A stretch of 64,000 bases of DNA from assembly GCA_023974075.1 (NCBI GenBank), contig CM043785.1, forward strand, positions 23,935,169 to 23,999,168. Direction: 5' to 3'. How positions within the stretch are numbered: the stretch's first letter is position 1; each line of letters opens with the position of its first letter. Positions 49,880-59,963 of this stretch are shown piece after piece. The translations under genes and the position numbers were made by a program. Source of the DNA: Chaenocephalus aceratus. Taxonomy: Eukaryota; Chordata; Actinopteri; Perciformes; Channichthyidae. Below the pieces are notes generated by a model that saw only the letters and a program-made list of their open reading frames with translations, ran no database searches and had not been told where the DNA came from.

Positions 49880-50071
49880 CATTATTACATTCCATTTGAC
49901 TGCCGCCTTTAATCCGAAGCGACTCACAATAAGTGCGTTAGACTAGGAAAATAAAAAATAAGAACACAGGATAATTGAAATATATCTGGGTTAATAGACC
50001 CAAAACATTTCAAGTACTACTCAACTGCCTTTCGATAAGCCAGTCCGTTAATAGCATTATAAGTGCTTCTG
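49880..50071 (-). mobile_element. L2 3'-end insertion in the proviral leader
   Basis: The segment is collinear with the L2 3' end at 7985-8180 (aagcgactcacaataagtgc, aagtactactcaactg, gataagccagtcc). A 13-bp duplication gtagtacttcttg brackets it (49867-49879, 50072-50084). It is a 5'-truncated copy that landed after or before integration of the provirus. A TA repeat follows at 50095-50122. Confidence 0.88.
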
Positions 50072-50088
50072 GTAGTACTTCTTGATTA

Positions 50089-50126
<38 letters not shown>

Positions 50127-50316
50127 TACATCATTCAAAGTGGGGGTGTAATACTTCAGTTTTTTACACTCAAAATAGTTACACATTTGAATTAAGGGCA
50201 GGACAGTTAAATAAATACATTAACTACGTTAGGAGTAACGACGAGTATTGTCCATTATATTAATAAATAACACTGAACACATAGCAACCTAGTCAGATAA
50301 ATAAGATATAATCACC

Positions 50317-51470
50317 ATGGAGGGACAGTTTGAAAATAAAGATGTACACGTCCCAATTCCCGGAAGTTTCCGAGAGCAATGGGGACAGACTGAGAGATTG
50401 ATTCTCAGTGGACTCAAACAGGGAGACAAGAAAAAGGCTTGTGCCGACCTTGGGTTCCTCCATAAAAAATGATAGAAGAAGACAGAGTGGGAGGAGATGA
50501 AGCTCTAGGAAATGTAAGCTCAGCTCTAAATGTTTATGAACGACAACTTGTAAAAAAACTGGGTGACATAAACCAAAAAAAGCAAGGATTAGTAGGCCGG
50601 AGAAAACTAAACAAAGAAAAGGAGGAGTTAGATAAAATACGGAGGCTTTGTCATAATGCAGCACTCGCCATGAACGGAGTAGCTGTTACCCCCTTCACGG
50701 CCAAAACTCCCCCAGTCCTGGTCGCAGTCCAAACCCCGACCCAGGGAGAGGAGTTTCAACGCTCTAGTGACAGTATAGGGACGCACGTGCCAGCACAAAC
50801 ACCTACACAGGAAGAAATACTTCACTTTATTGCAGAAGGTGTCAGGGCTTATGGGAGTATGAATAAAGAGGGAACCTCTGCCACACACAGGGAAGACATG
50901 GGGAGGCAAACTCTCAGCAGTGCTGTAAATGACATGTGCACTGTACAAAAGGCTGGCTCAGAAGAGAGGTCTCAGACAGGACCTACAGAGGATCCAGTTC
51001 TCTCCTTCAGTTCCCCCCTCATTTACCCGGATTTATTCAATCCAATTAAACAACCTCCCCCTTACTCTCCCCCTGTCCCAAACACACACCCTATGTCTAA
51101 TCTACAGATGCCACTAAAGACAGGGGCCTGTGGATCAGACCAAGAACAAGCAAGTGATAAGGGGGGTAACTTTACAATCATGGGAAAGGTTTCACTGACT
51201 CCTTTAAGGAGTCACTCTATTAATAGAAGCGAAGACAGCCCCACAGAGGAAGAATTACTCGCCATTGTAGAACGCCAAGAGCAGAGGGAGAGAGAGGATA
51301 GAGTACGATTAGACTACGAAAGAAGGCAGTATGAGAAGAGAAGAAAGGAAGAGGGGAGAGGGAGTGATAAGAAGGAAGAGGGGAGTGGGGGCAGTCAGGA
51401 GAGAGAGTGGGGCAGTCAGGAGAGAGAGTGGGGCAGTCACCATGGGGCGGAAAAAATCAATGGAATTTGA
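50317..51470 (+). pseudogene. gag: gag N-terminal region (matrix and proline-rich part)
   Basis: The first frame starts at 50317 (MEGQFENKDVHVPIPG) and ends at a UGA at 50470-50472 after 51 codons, right behind an A6 run. A second frame overlaps by ATGA at 50469 and continues to 51470 (333 codons). The latter has a helical N-terminal part, a proline-rich stretch with PPPY at residues 196-199 (a late-budding motif recruiting NEDD4-type ligases) and a charged, coiled-coil-like segment around residues 255-310. The first 51 codons and the capsid frame are the same, so this middle part is out of phase on both sides. Two indels are the simplest view. A programmed arrangement cannot be excluded, although the A run is not in a standard slippery register. 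Confidence 0.75.
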
Positions 51471-53115
51471 AAAGGAACGACAGAGTCAGAAGGGAAAGGG
51501 AAATAGAAGACAAGTAGAAAGAGACAGACAAGACAGAGCAGAGGACAGCTCCTCGGAGGGAGAAAAATCAGGTGACGATCCTTTTAGAAGTAGAAAAGTC
51601 CAGACCAGCTATAAACCAAAAAGCAGGGGAGGAGCATCTGGAGATGATAGTGATAAGTTTTACTCTGAGGCAGAACACACAGGGTATGGAGATAGCTATC
51701 AGGACACTGCTCAGCAAAGGCGAGCAGAGCAGGAACAGGTCAAAGGCAGAAAAAAGAGGACAAAGATTAAGAGCATATCTCTGGAAGGAACAATCACTGA
51801 ATTGACTAATGAACAGGTTATTGGACTCCCCCGGGGGATGTTAAGATCCCATCACACCTCGGACAACCCCACATCTCATGCCTTTTTGGCCCCAGTATTA
51901 CAAGCTCCTTTAGTGACTCTCCCCAGTGGGGATATGACTTATCGCCCATTCTCGCTAGGGGACATCCATGCACTAGTGGACAAAATGCCGCTGCCTACTG
52001 AGGGAGGGAGACAGTGGATGAGAAAGTTTGCGGATATGTCTGTAGGACAAACAATCTGCCTTGGAGATTTCAGGAGGATATTAGCACAACAGACTTCCAG
52101 CTATGAGGTAGAGAGAGTTGAGGGAAGATCAGGTACAGGAAGAATGAGCGATGACAAGCCTATCTCTTCCAACGACATACACAGCTTGCTGGGCAAGGCA
52201 ATGAGAGAACATTTCCCACAGACAGGAGGAGGTTACGGGTCACTGTCGTTCACATTCACACCTGGAGAGGCCGCAGCAACCATGTTGCTCAGGTCACGCC
52301 AACAATACACAGTAGCTACTGACTGTAGTCCCGAAAATAATGACCAAAATGTGCAGATGTTTCGTAAAGCAATAATGGCAGCTGTACCTGCCGAGATTAA
52401 AGCTCTCATGGAGGACAACCCAGAGGCAGATCACCTAAACACGCAGACATGGGAGCGTCACCTGGCCCATCATTTAGGCAAATTTAACAAACAACTCACA
52501 AAGAATAAAACCGAGGAGGAAGATTTAAGGATACAACTACTCCGTACTCAGCTAGAAATAGCCCGTAAAACAGTTCAAAATGACAAAAAGAGTGCCAAAC
52601 AGCTGATTGTTCATCCCGTGGAGCCAGCAGAGCAGGCACCGAGGCAGCCAAACCAAAAAGGGGGTTTTCCCAACCAAGGTCCGTCCTATAACCAGCCCCA
52701 ATATGGCTACAATAATGGTTTTCAGCAACAGAGGGGTGGGTTCAGAGTCAGAGCTAAAGATAGAGGAGGGGTTGTAGCAGCTCCAGGAGAGAACCAAAAT
52801 CCACAGCAGGGGTGCTTCACCTGTGGACAGGCCGACCACTGGTACAGGCAATGCCCACATGGGCCCCCACCACAGAGAGGGCGGGGACAAGGGGGACAGA
52901 GAGGGCATGAACAAGGGTACACAGCAGACGTGCAGCATGTCCAGAAACCCCATGAGGCAGCCCCACAGGCCCAACACCAAGTCCAGGGTCACGTTGCACC
53001 CAATGCGATGGCCGCCCCCTATGGCCAGTTTGTGCAGCCCGTTGCACCCAATGCGATGGCCGCCTCCTATGGCCAGTTTGTGCCATACGAACAAGACTAT
53101 TACCCACCAGAATGA
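51331..53115 (+). CDS. gag: gag capsid and nucleocapsid region, ends at UGA before pro
   Basis: This 594-codon frame overlaps the previous one by 140 bases. Residues 1-110 are basic and acidic linker. The capsid lies at about 150-440, including DIHSLLGKAMREHFPQ. A single CCHC nucleocapsid knuckle runs from C495 to C508 (CFTCGQADHWYRQC), followed by an RG/Q-rich tail. The tail contains a 48-bp direct repeat (52993 and 53041; APNAMAA-YGQFV). A 21-bp direct repeat occurs at about 51395-51440. The frame ends at UGA 53113-53115, and pro continues in the same frame. True translation likely begins upstream, not at the Met at 51331. Confidence 0.85.
   Translation: MRREERKRGEGVIRRKRGVGAVRRESGAVRRESGAVTMGRKKSMEFEKERQSQKGKGNRRQVERDRQDRAEDSSSEGEKSGDDPFRSRKVQTSYKPKSRGGASGDDSDKFYSEAEHTGYGDSYQDTAQQRRAEQEQVKGRKKRTKIKSISLEGTITELTNEQVIGLPRGMLRSHHTSDNPTSHAFLAPVLQAPLVTLPSGDMTYRPFSLGDIHALVDKMPLPTEGGRQWMRKFADMSVGQTICLGDFRRILAQQTSSYEVERVEGRSGTGRMSDDKPISSNDIHSLLGKAMREHFPQTGGGYGSLSFTFTPGEAAATMLLRSRQQYTVATDCSPENNDQNVQMFRKAIMAAVPAEIKALMEDNPEADHLNTQTWERHLAHHLGKFNKQLTKNKTEEEDLRIQLLRTQLEIARKTVQNDKKSAKQLIVHPVEPAEQAPRQPNQKGGFPNQGPSYNQPQYGYNNGFQQQRGGFRVRAKDRGGVVAAPGENQNPQQGCFTCGQADHWYRQCPHGPPPQRGRGQGGQRGHEQGYTADVQHVQKPHEAAPQAQHQVQGHVAPNAMAAPYGQFVQPVAPNAMAASYGQFVPYEQDYYPPE
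53113..53115 (+). promoter_or_regulatory. in-frame UGA between gag and pro (readthrough candidate)
   Basis: Gag and protease are in one frame with only this stop between them. Gamma- and epsilonretroviruses express pro-pol by suppressing the gag stop, helped by downstream RNA structure. The codon is followed by G, and the next about 50 bases are GC-rich (ggtcgcccagggaaccc). I infer the same strategy here. Confidence 0.7.
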
Positions 53116-54036
53116 GGTCGCCCAGGGAACCCAGAATGTACGGGCCTGGCGGATCCTTACATAGACATGACTGTAAAAAACTCGAAGCTACCATTCCTTG
53201 TTGATTCAGGAGCTAGATATTCAACTATCAACTCCCCCAAGTTCAACACGTCCATTTCAAGTGATAAAGTCTCAGTCATAGGGTTTTCGGGAGAAATAGA
53301 GCAAGTACCGCTCTCTACGCCATTAACCACCAAAATAGCAGGCCAGATATTTTTCCAGCAGTACATTCTGGCACCTCGAAGTCCGGCTAACCTCATGGGA
53401 CGGGATGTTCTTATCAAAGCTAATGCCTCCATCCTCTGTTCCCCCGATGGACTGATAATATCGTTTCCAGACGGCACTCGCCTCAATTGTTCAATACCCA
53501 CCATAAAGTCAGGTTCTCAGATGTTGTTGGGTCAATCTACAGAAGCAGATGCAACTCAGTATGCCACTATATACTGGGGGTTGCTCGACCGGCCCCAGGA
53601 CAACACACCAGGACTATTTTCCATTTTTCAACAATGGAAGCCGTGGATTAACCTCCTCAGGCCTTATGGTTCCCCTCCAGACCCTCCCCATCTAACGCTA
53701 AATTATGATAGAAAAGACGACCAAAGTTATGCATATGCATATGACGCAGAGGTGGCTATGTCCATGTGGGACGTAACCACAACCAATTTATTTATGGGAC
53801 AAGCGGGGGTGGCTGCATCTGTTGAACTCACTGATGAACAACTCTATTGGTACCGTATGTCAGCTGAAGCTACACCACACATTTCATTAACCATCAGGAA
53901 GGGCTATGAAGCTAAGGAACTTGGTCCTATGGTCAAAACACTGCTAGAAGTAGAGGATTGGGAACCAACACAAATAGCAGCACTCACATACTCTCCTTCA
54001 CACAAAGCTTATGCTCTAAAGATTTGCACTCAATAA
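53116..54036 (+). CDS. pro: retroviral protease and following spacer
   Basis: Counting from the Met at 53167, the active site LVDSGARYST is at residues 11-20, a pepsin-type D-S/T-G triad. A flap region follows, then the motif NLMGRDVL near residues 77-84, typical of retroviral aspartic proteases. The enzyme would cut Gag-Pol precursors after assembly as a dimer. The frame continues about 170 residues as a linker towards reverse transcriptase and stops at a TAA (54034-54036). Because the same frame resumes immediately after, I regard this TAA as a nonsense mutation. Confidence 0.85.
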   Translation, partial: GRPGNPECTGLADPYIDMTVKNSKLPFLVDSGARYSTINSPKFNTSISSDKVSVIGFSGEIEQVPLSTPLTTKIAGQIFFQQYILAPRSPANLMGRDVLIKANASILCSPDGLIISFPDGTRLNCSIPTIKSGSQMLLGQSTEADATQYATIYWGLLDRPQDNTPGLFSIFQQWKPWINLLRPYGSPPDPPHLTLNYDRKDDQSYAYAYDAEVAMSMWDVTTTNLFMGQAGVAASVELTDEQLYWYRMSAEATPHISLTIRKGYEAKELGPMVKTLLEVEDWEPTQIAALTYSPSHKAYALKICTQ

Positions 54037-54045
54037 TGCATCTTC

Positions 54046-56400
54046 ATGGAGAGACACGAAGTGGATAGACATCATGGTAGAGAGAAGACTGACCATTCAT
54101 TCACTGATGACATGTTGCGTGACCTCCCGCCTGACCTGTGGTCATCTGACTCTCATGACGTAGGTTTCTGCTCAAAGGCTGCACCAATAACATTTCAGGT
54201 GAGCAGCGCTATGCCTATAAATCTATCACAGTATCCTGTTAAACCACAGGCCAAAGGGGGTCTCAGCAAGGCAGTGGAGGGACTAAAGAGGGCGGGGGTG
54301 TTGGAACCCTCACAAAGCGAGTGGAACACTCCAATACTCCCGGTATCAAAGCCTAGCGGGGAGTAAAGAATGGCTCATGATTTGAGGACCATTAATGCCA
54401 TCACCACTACAGCGCTGGTACCAGTGCCTAACCCATACACAGCTATCTGTAATATCGCACCTGAACATACATGGTTCACTTGTGTTGACCTGGCCAATGC
54501 TTTCTTCTGCATACCTCTAGCAGAGAGTATGAGACCTATTTTTTCATTTACAATGGGGGGGGGAAAACTACAGTACACTAGACTACCCCAAGGCTTCAGT
54601 TTGTCTCCAGGAATATTTAACAAAATACTCAGGGAACAGCTGGATGGCGTTCCATTGCCAGAGGGGGTGGTGTTGATCCAGTATGTAGATGACCTTCTCA
54701 TTGCTGCACCCTCCGCAGCCTCCTGTCTAGAGGCCACCAGGAACCTACTGGTTCGCCTCCATGCAACAGGGTTCAAGGTCTCAAAGAAGAAGCTACAATG
54801 CACCCGTAAAGAGGTGACATTTTTGGGCAGAGTTATCTCCCCAGCAGGCACGGGCATGTCAGCAGCACATCAAGAAAGCATATTACATCACCCCAAACCC
54901 AAGACAGTCAAAAACATGCTATCTTTTCTGGGTCTCACAGGCTACAGCAGACACTACATCCCAGAGTATAACCCAAGAACTGCTGAACTCAGAACACTGA
55001 TCAATGAGAAAGGCATGCGCAATCTCACTGCCACACTGAAATGGACACAAGCTGCAGAAGCCGCGTTCATTTCTCTCAAACAATCCATGTCCCAGGTCAC
55101 CTCTCTCGCCTCTGCATCCTATCCATTACCATTTTTCCTTGATGTTTCTGAAAGAGAAAACACAGTAAATGGTATTTTGTTTCAGAAAAAGGGGGGATGT
55201 AGGTCAATACTGATGTACATTAGTATCACACTGGACAGAGTGGAGAACAGAGAACCTCCATGCACACGACATGCAGCAGGTACAGCACGTATCTTAAACA
55301 AGATTTCACACATTGTGATGAGACACCCATTGACAGTACTGACAACACACAGCATTGTCTCTTTTGTGAACTCAAGTGCATTCACAATGACTTCCACAAG
55401 ACAGACCAGGCTAGAGAAAACTCTGACACAAGCACACATCACCTACACACATGAAGGAGTTAACAGCGCAGACACCATAGGCAGCGGAGAACCCCATAGG
55501 TGTGGGGAAAGAATCATCCAGGATTTGAAGATAAGAATAGATCTCAGAGAAGAGCCTATGCCACATGCAGAAAACCTGTTCACAGACGGCTGTTGTTTCA
55601 GACACCCCACCGACGGGCTCCAAGCAGCCTACGCAGTGGTGGCTCAAACAGCAGAGGGAGAGTTTGAGGAAAGAGCAGCAGGAAAAGTAACAGGGAAAGT
55701 CTCAGCACAGTTGGCAGAAGTAATGGGAGTCATTGCAGCATTAGAGCTATCAAAAGGAAAAGACGTAAACATCTATACTGACTCAGCATATGTTCATGGT
55801 GTCATACATGTGGAAATGCGCCAGTGGATGAGAGCAGGATTTGTAACATCCACTAATACCCCCATCAAACACGAGAGAGAAATCAAAAAGCTTGCAGAAG
55901 CAGTAATGTTGCCAAACAAGCTAGCTTTACTCAAGTGTAAAGGTCACAGCACGGCAGACAACTATTTGTCTTGGGGTAACAATGCAGCAGACAAAGCAGC
56001 TAAAGCCAAAGCAGGGTATACACCCCAGTTTCAAATGCTGGTCTCAAAATATGCTGACTTACTGCCCGCAGTAACAGATGATACACTCAAAGAAGCTCAA
56101 GCAGCAGGGTCTCCTCAGGATAAAACAGTATGGTTAGACAGAGGAGCTACCAACAAAGATGGGATATGGTACTCCCCAGATGGGAGACCAGTGATACCCC
56201 CAGGATGGATAAGATCAATGCTTAAAGAAGCACACGGCCCAACACATTGCGGTAAAACTCAGATGAGCAGACACCTGACTCACTGGTGGCACCCTTACCT
56301 ACCTGACATGATAGCTAATCACCTGGAAGAATGTGTAATTTGCCTAACCCACAACATCAGAGCTACTGCTACCACACCAGGGAAAGTTTCCTTTACCTAA
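54046..56400 (+). pseudogene. pol: reverse transcriptase, RNase H and integrase zinc domain
   Basis: The frame is open except for a TAA at 54364-54366, inside the first RT block (after VSKPSGE). From 54370 the 676 codons carry RT with VDLANAFFCIPL, LPQGFSLSPGIF and the catalytic YVDD at 105-108. RNase H follows with D406, E450, D471 and D541, and then the integrase HHCC finger (H622, H626, C655, C658). YVDD and the LPQGF-SP block resemble gammaretroviral enzymes. The frame ends at 56398-56400, where a one-base change near 56385 moves the integrase core into the next frame. All catalytic residues are present, so the lesions are few. Confidence 0.9.
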
Positions 56401-56401
56401 G

Positions 56402-57469
56402 ATGGCAGGAGAAGAAATCATCATTGACTACACTGACATGATTGACAAAGTAAGAGGGTTCAGGTACTTACTAGTTGTGGTAGACGCATACACAGGTTGG
56501 CCAGAAGCTGTGCCATGCAGGAGAGAGGATGCAGACTCAGTGATCAAATTCCTAGTCACACATTACATTCCACTACATGGGTTTCCTAGGAAAGTGAGGT
56601 CAGACAATGGCAGCCATTTCAAGAACCATGACCTACGCACAGTAGAAGAGTCCCTAGGACTAAGACACAGTTTTGGAGCAGTCTACCATCCACAGTCACA
56701 GGGAAAGGTAGAAAGGATGAACCAGAACATCAAACAGAAACTCAGCAAAGCATGCGAGGAGACAGGCATGAACTGGCTAGATGCCTTTCCTCTAGCCCTC
56801 ATGTCAATCAGAAGCTCCATTAACAGAGGGACAGGTTTCTCCCCATTTGAGCTGACACATGGCCACCAATTCCCGGGTCCAGGAGCCTTGAGCGTAGGAA
56901 AGGAAGTAGAGGTCATGTGTTCAAAACCATACTACCGGCAACTTAGGGGCTTGGTATCAGGTTTCTCCACACAGGTTGCGGACGCCAAAGGAGGACCCGA
57001 GAAGCACGAGGCCAACACAGCAGAGTTCGTCTGGCTGAAAGTCATCAGGCCTAAGTGGCTCAACCCCAGGTTTTCCGGCCCCTACCGAGTGACCCAGAGG
57101 ACATCCCATGCCGTCCGCCTAGAAGGAAAGGGGGACAACTGGTACCACTGGAGCCAGTGTGCGGTCGGGAGAACACCTGTGAGGACCCTAGACGACATCA
57201 GGACGGATCTGGCTCTCGTCAAAGCAGTCGTCCCAGGAGGCATCATCATCGGAGCGGAGAAGGAGGATCGAGAGGACATCCATCCAGCAGTCGTCCCAGG
57301 AGGCATCATCATCGGAGCGGAGAAGGAGGATCGAGAGGACATCCATCCAGCAGTCGTCCCAGGAGGCATCATCATCGGAGCGGAGAAGGAAGATCGGGAG
57401 GACATCTGTTCAGCATCGACTCGGAAGCCGCCATCAGCGAGCAGGAGGAGAAGGAAGACATCTCTCTAG
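56402..57469 (+). CDS. pol: integrase catalytic core and C-terminal domain, out of frame with RT
   Basis: The 355-codon frame begins just after the HHCC finger. The D,D-35-E triad is visible as D9 (IIIDYTDM; D12 is an alternative), D68 (VRSDNGSHF) and E104 (SQGKVERMNQ), with exactly 35 residues between D68 and E104. A C-terminal GPY-type block (RFSGPYRVTQ) lies near residue 223, as in gammaretroviral integrases. It is followed by three tandem copies of a 21-residue unit starting VVPGGIIIGAEKED, coded by 63-bp repeats at 57225-57413. Such a repeat tail is unusual. The upstream frameshift means this part is not made from the pol frame as read. Confidence 0.88.
   Translation: MAGEEIIIDYTDMIDKVRGFRYLLVVVDAYTGWPEAVPCRREDADSVIKFLVTHYIPLHGFPRKVRSDNGSHFKNHDLRTVEESLGLRHSFGAVYHPQSQGKVERMNQNIKQKLSKACEETGMNWLDAFPLALMSIRSSINRGTGFSPFELTHGHQFPGPGALSVGKEVEVMCSKPYYRQLRGLVSGFSTQVADAKGGPEKHEANTAEFVWLKVIRPKWLNPRFSGPYRVTQRTSHAVRLEGKGDNWYHWSQCAVGRTPVRTLDDIRTDLALVKAVVPGGIIIGAEKEDREDIHPAVVPGGIIIGAEKEDREDIHPAVVPGGIIIGAEKEDREDICSASTRKPPSASRRRRKTSL
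57225..57413 (+). repeat. three-copy 63-bp in-frame tandem repeat in integrase tail
   Basis: Units are almost identical; the third differs at a few bases. The period is a multiple of three and keeps the integrase frame open, but all three forward frames stay open here, which produces a second ORF (57055-57549) that I consider a shadow. Confidence 0.9.
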
Positions 57470-58008
57470 CAGGCAGCCCAGAAGACAAAGACACGGCAAG
57501 CCAGGGCGGCACAGGGAACTACACTCTCCGCTGGATCAGGTGGATATAGCTGGTGTGGAGTTTGTTTTTGTATCCCATTTTTTGGTGGATATAGCCGCGG
57601 TGAATTTACCTTTACATTCCATTTTTTGAGGAACTTTTATATTCCATTTTTTGAGGAACTTTTACATTCCATTTTTTTGAGGAACTTTTAATATCCCATT
57701 ATTTGCGGGACTTTTTATTGACTCATATTCAAGGGATTTTTTACGGCTGATACAGAGACCAGAACATTTCAGAGAATGAAAAAGGGCTGAAGGAGCCCTG
57801 AATTTCCTGACAACCGGTTGGTCGCGACTACTATTGGGAATAAGTAGTCTATTTGTCCGCCCTACTGTATGCACATTGGAACCCTTAAAAAGTCAAGGTT
57901 GAATGACCCCTTGGTCCACAGCATTCTTGATAACTTGGGTTTTTATACCATGCGTTGGCATAGACATTTTTTGCTGACACTAGAAGAGTTGGAGCTAACA
58001 GCATAACC
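57470..58008 (+). repeat. pol-env spacer with 25-bp T-rich tandem repeats
   Basis: Between 57565 and 57715 the unit attccattttttgaggaact recurs about four times with a 25-26-bp period and partial copies at both ends. Gammaretroviral pol and env usually overlap, so a 540-base spacer is odd. A candidate splice acceptor (pyrimidines then TAG, 57981-57983) lies 26 bases before the env start codon. Confidence 0.7.
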
Positions 58009-59796
58009 ATGTATGAGAATTGGAAATGTGTCACAGGCTTAGTCCTGTTTTCTACTTTGACTGTTGCCATTGTTTTAATCTTATGTGATTCCATTGACCA
58101 CCCATACTCCACTCCCCCGCCAGATGAGTCTGTAATTAGGGTCAAACGGATCGTTGAGGTCAAATATGAGGTAATAGTTACCACCATGTCTCCTAAACAA
58201 ATCTTCTCTTTACAAGAAGGCAGTGATGGGATAATACAAATCGACCTGTGCAGAATTGCCCCCTGCGGAAACCTCGCCAGAACCTATTCCAACCTAGTCA
58301 AATACATCTGCTTAGCCCCAGCGGTATGTAATAGAACCATCCAACGTAAGGCCAAAGGAAGTCCGTACGTTTACCAAGGCAGTATAGTTAGAATCAAAGG
58401 CGATCGTCATGTGTTCGTTAAATACACCTACGGTTGCTCCTGCGAGTCCTGGGGCGGTGTCATAGTAAATTCGGGTCCTGATGACTGGGGATACATGCCA
58501 CCTTACCGATCGGAGGAAATTGTTAGATCCCTCAAATATAGAATGAAAGTGGTTAGGAGAGACCCAGGCGTTCCGTGCTCCGGCAGGTTTTGTAATCTGG
58601 TATGCATAACACTAAAGAATGTCGTGCGCTCCGACGCTGGACTTTATGTCCTCGCAGTTCATGCAGGAAGGGGTTCGCCACAAGGCCTTTTCGAAATTAA
58701 AGTTAAACCAAAGGTAAAGCAAAACCTCCCTCAGGCAGGACCTAAGGTTAAATACCTGTCTAAAATCACATGCACAGATAAATGTACGGGGGATTATAGC
58801 CAACTTCAACCTCTAGACGTCATCCAAATGGCCACAGGATACACAGATGACAATTTATGGTTAAAACGGGTTGCTCGGACAGCCCAAGAACAAATGGCAG
58901 GGGATTGCCTAGCCTGTGCCACGGCCCGCCCACAATTAGTCACTGACCCTGCGCCCTTATTTCTCACAGATACCTGGGGTTACAACTGTATGTTACAGCT
59001 GACCAAGATGGCTAGTCCTCCTAACTGCACCACCCTGGCCAAAGTTTTCCCTCCAATTGATAATGGTACTAGGACAGGCGTATTCACACCTAGCAGAGGC
59101 GCCGGTGGGTACACCTGTTTTGCCATGGTCCAAAAATCTCCACGTTTTGACCTAGGAAATATCCCTACGGATTGGTGTAACCACACCGTGTCTAGCACTA
59201 GTATAGGACATTGGGCCAGGGCTGGTCTTTACTATTATTGTGGGGGCCACCGCCTGTACACACGTATCCCCGAATTATCTGTAGGATTGTGTGCCATGGT
59301 CCGTCTCCATGCACCTCTAATGATGCTAGGAAAAAAACTGATACCCACGGACCCTAAAGCCTCCCTACATGTATTGGTTAAAAGGGACACCAAAAGCACG
59401 TTTGATTTATCCCTCAATTCTCCCACCTTTATAGATTCCATAGGAGTTCCACGAGGAGTCCCTAATGAATACAAACTAGCTGACCAAATAGCTGCAGGGT
59501 TTGAAAGTTTTCCAGTTATCTCTGCCATTTTCCCCGTTACCCCTGTCAAAAATGTGGAAAGAATCAATTATGTCCATTACAACATACTCCGATTGGCCAA
59601 TCTCACTAGGGACGCGGTGGAAGGCCTGGCTGAACAATTAGGTCCAACGTCCCTTATGGCTGTGCAGAATAGGATGGCGCTCGATATGCTTCTAGCGGAG
59701 AAAGGAGGTGTTTGCTCAATGTTTAAGGATATGTGCTGTACGTTTATTCCCAACAACACGGCGCCGGACGGTTCCGTGACCAGAGCCTTAGAATAA
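58009..59796 (+). pseudogene. env: env surface subunit and first part of the transmembrane subunit
   Basis: The 595 codons start at an ATG with A at -3. Residues 9-26 are a hydrophobic signal segment. A furin-like RVKR is at 44-47. Sequons are at N108, N339, N352, N391 and N531. CLAC at 300-303 is a CxxC candidate, like the motif that links SU to TM in gamma-type envelopes. The SU/TM boundary is probably near VKR (457-459), which is a poor furin site. TM has a long N-terminal region, a QNRMALDMLLAEKGGVC segment resembling the conserved gammaretroviral motif, and CX6CC at C569, C576-C577. Residues about 120-225, with RSDAGLY, resemble an immunoglobulin-type strand pattern. The frame is cut by a retroposon after residue 595. 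Confidence 0.88.
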
Positions 59797-59963
59797 TAAC
59801 TTGGATTTCTATAGCGCCTTTCATGATACACAAGGTCGCTTTACAAGGAAGAACAGGAGTATAAACAAACATAACAAAACAAAAGGCAGTCAGACGAACA
59901 GTTTAGACAGACAAAACATCAAATAGATTTGGGGCCAAAGTCCTTGGCAGACAGATGGGACTT
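59794..59963 (+). mobile_element. short retroposon interrupting env
   Basis: About 170 bases (taataacttgg ... cagatggga) separate two env segments that would otherwise be adjacent. The flanks cttagaa (59787-59793) and cttgaa (59961-59966) look like an imperfect short duplication. The insert shares landmarks with 18787-19050 (tagcgcc/ttttc, cgctttaca, acaaaac, gcagtcag). It adds an immediate stop codon and shifts the frame. Confidence 0.8.

Noticed and set aside
50464..50470. Canonical -1 ribosomal slippery heptamer in gag
   Set aside because: The A run is not in the X XXY YYZ register relative to the upstream frame.
52552..53194. Antisense ORFs of 180 and 125 codons over the gag tail
   Set aside because: Shadow of the repetitive, GC-rich nucleocapsid tail; no motifs.
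57055..57549. 164-codon ORF overlapping the integrase tail
   Set aside because: Low-complexity HRSGEGG repeats produced by reading the 63-bp units in another frame.
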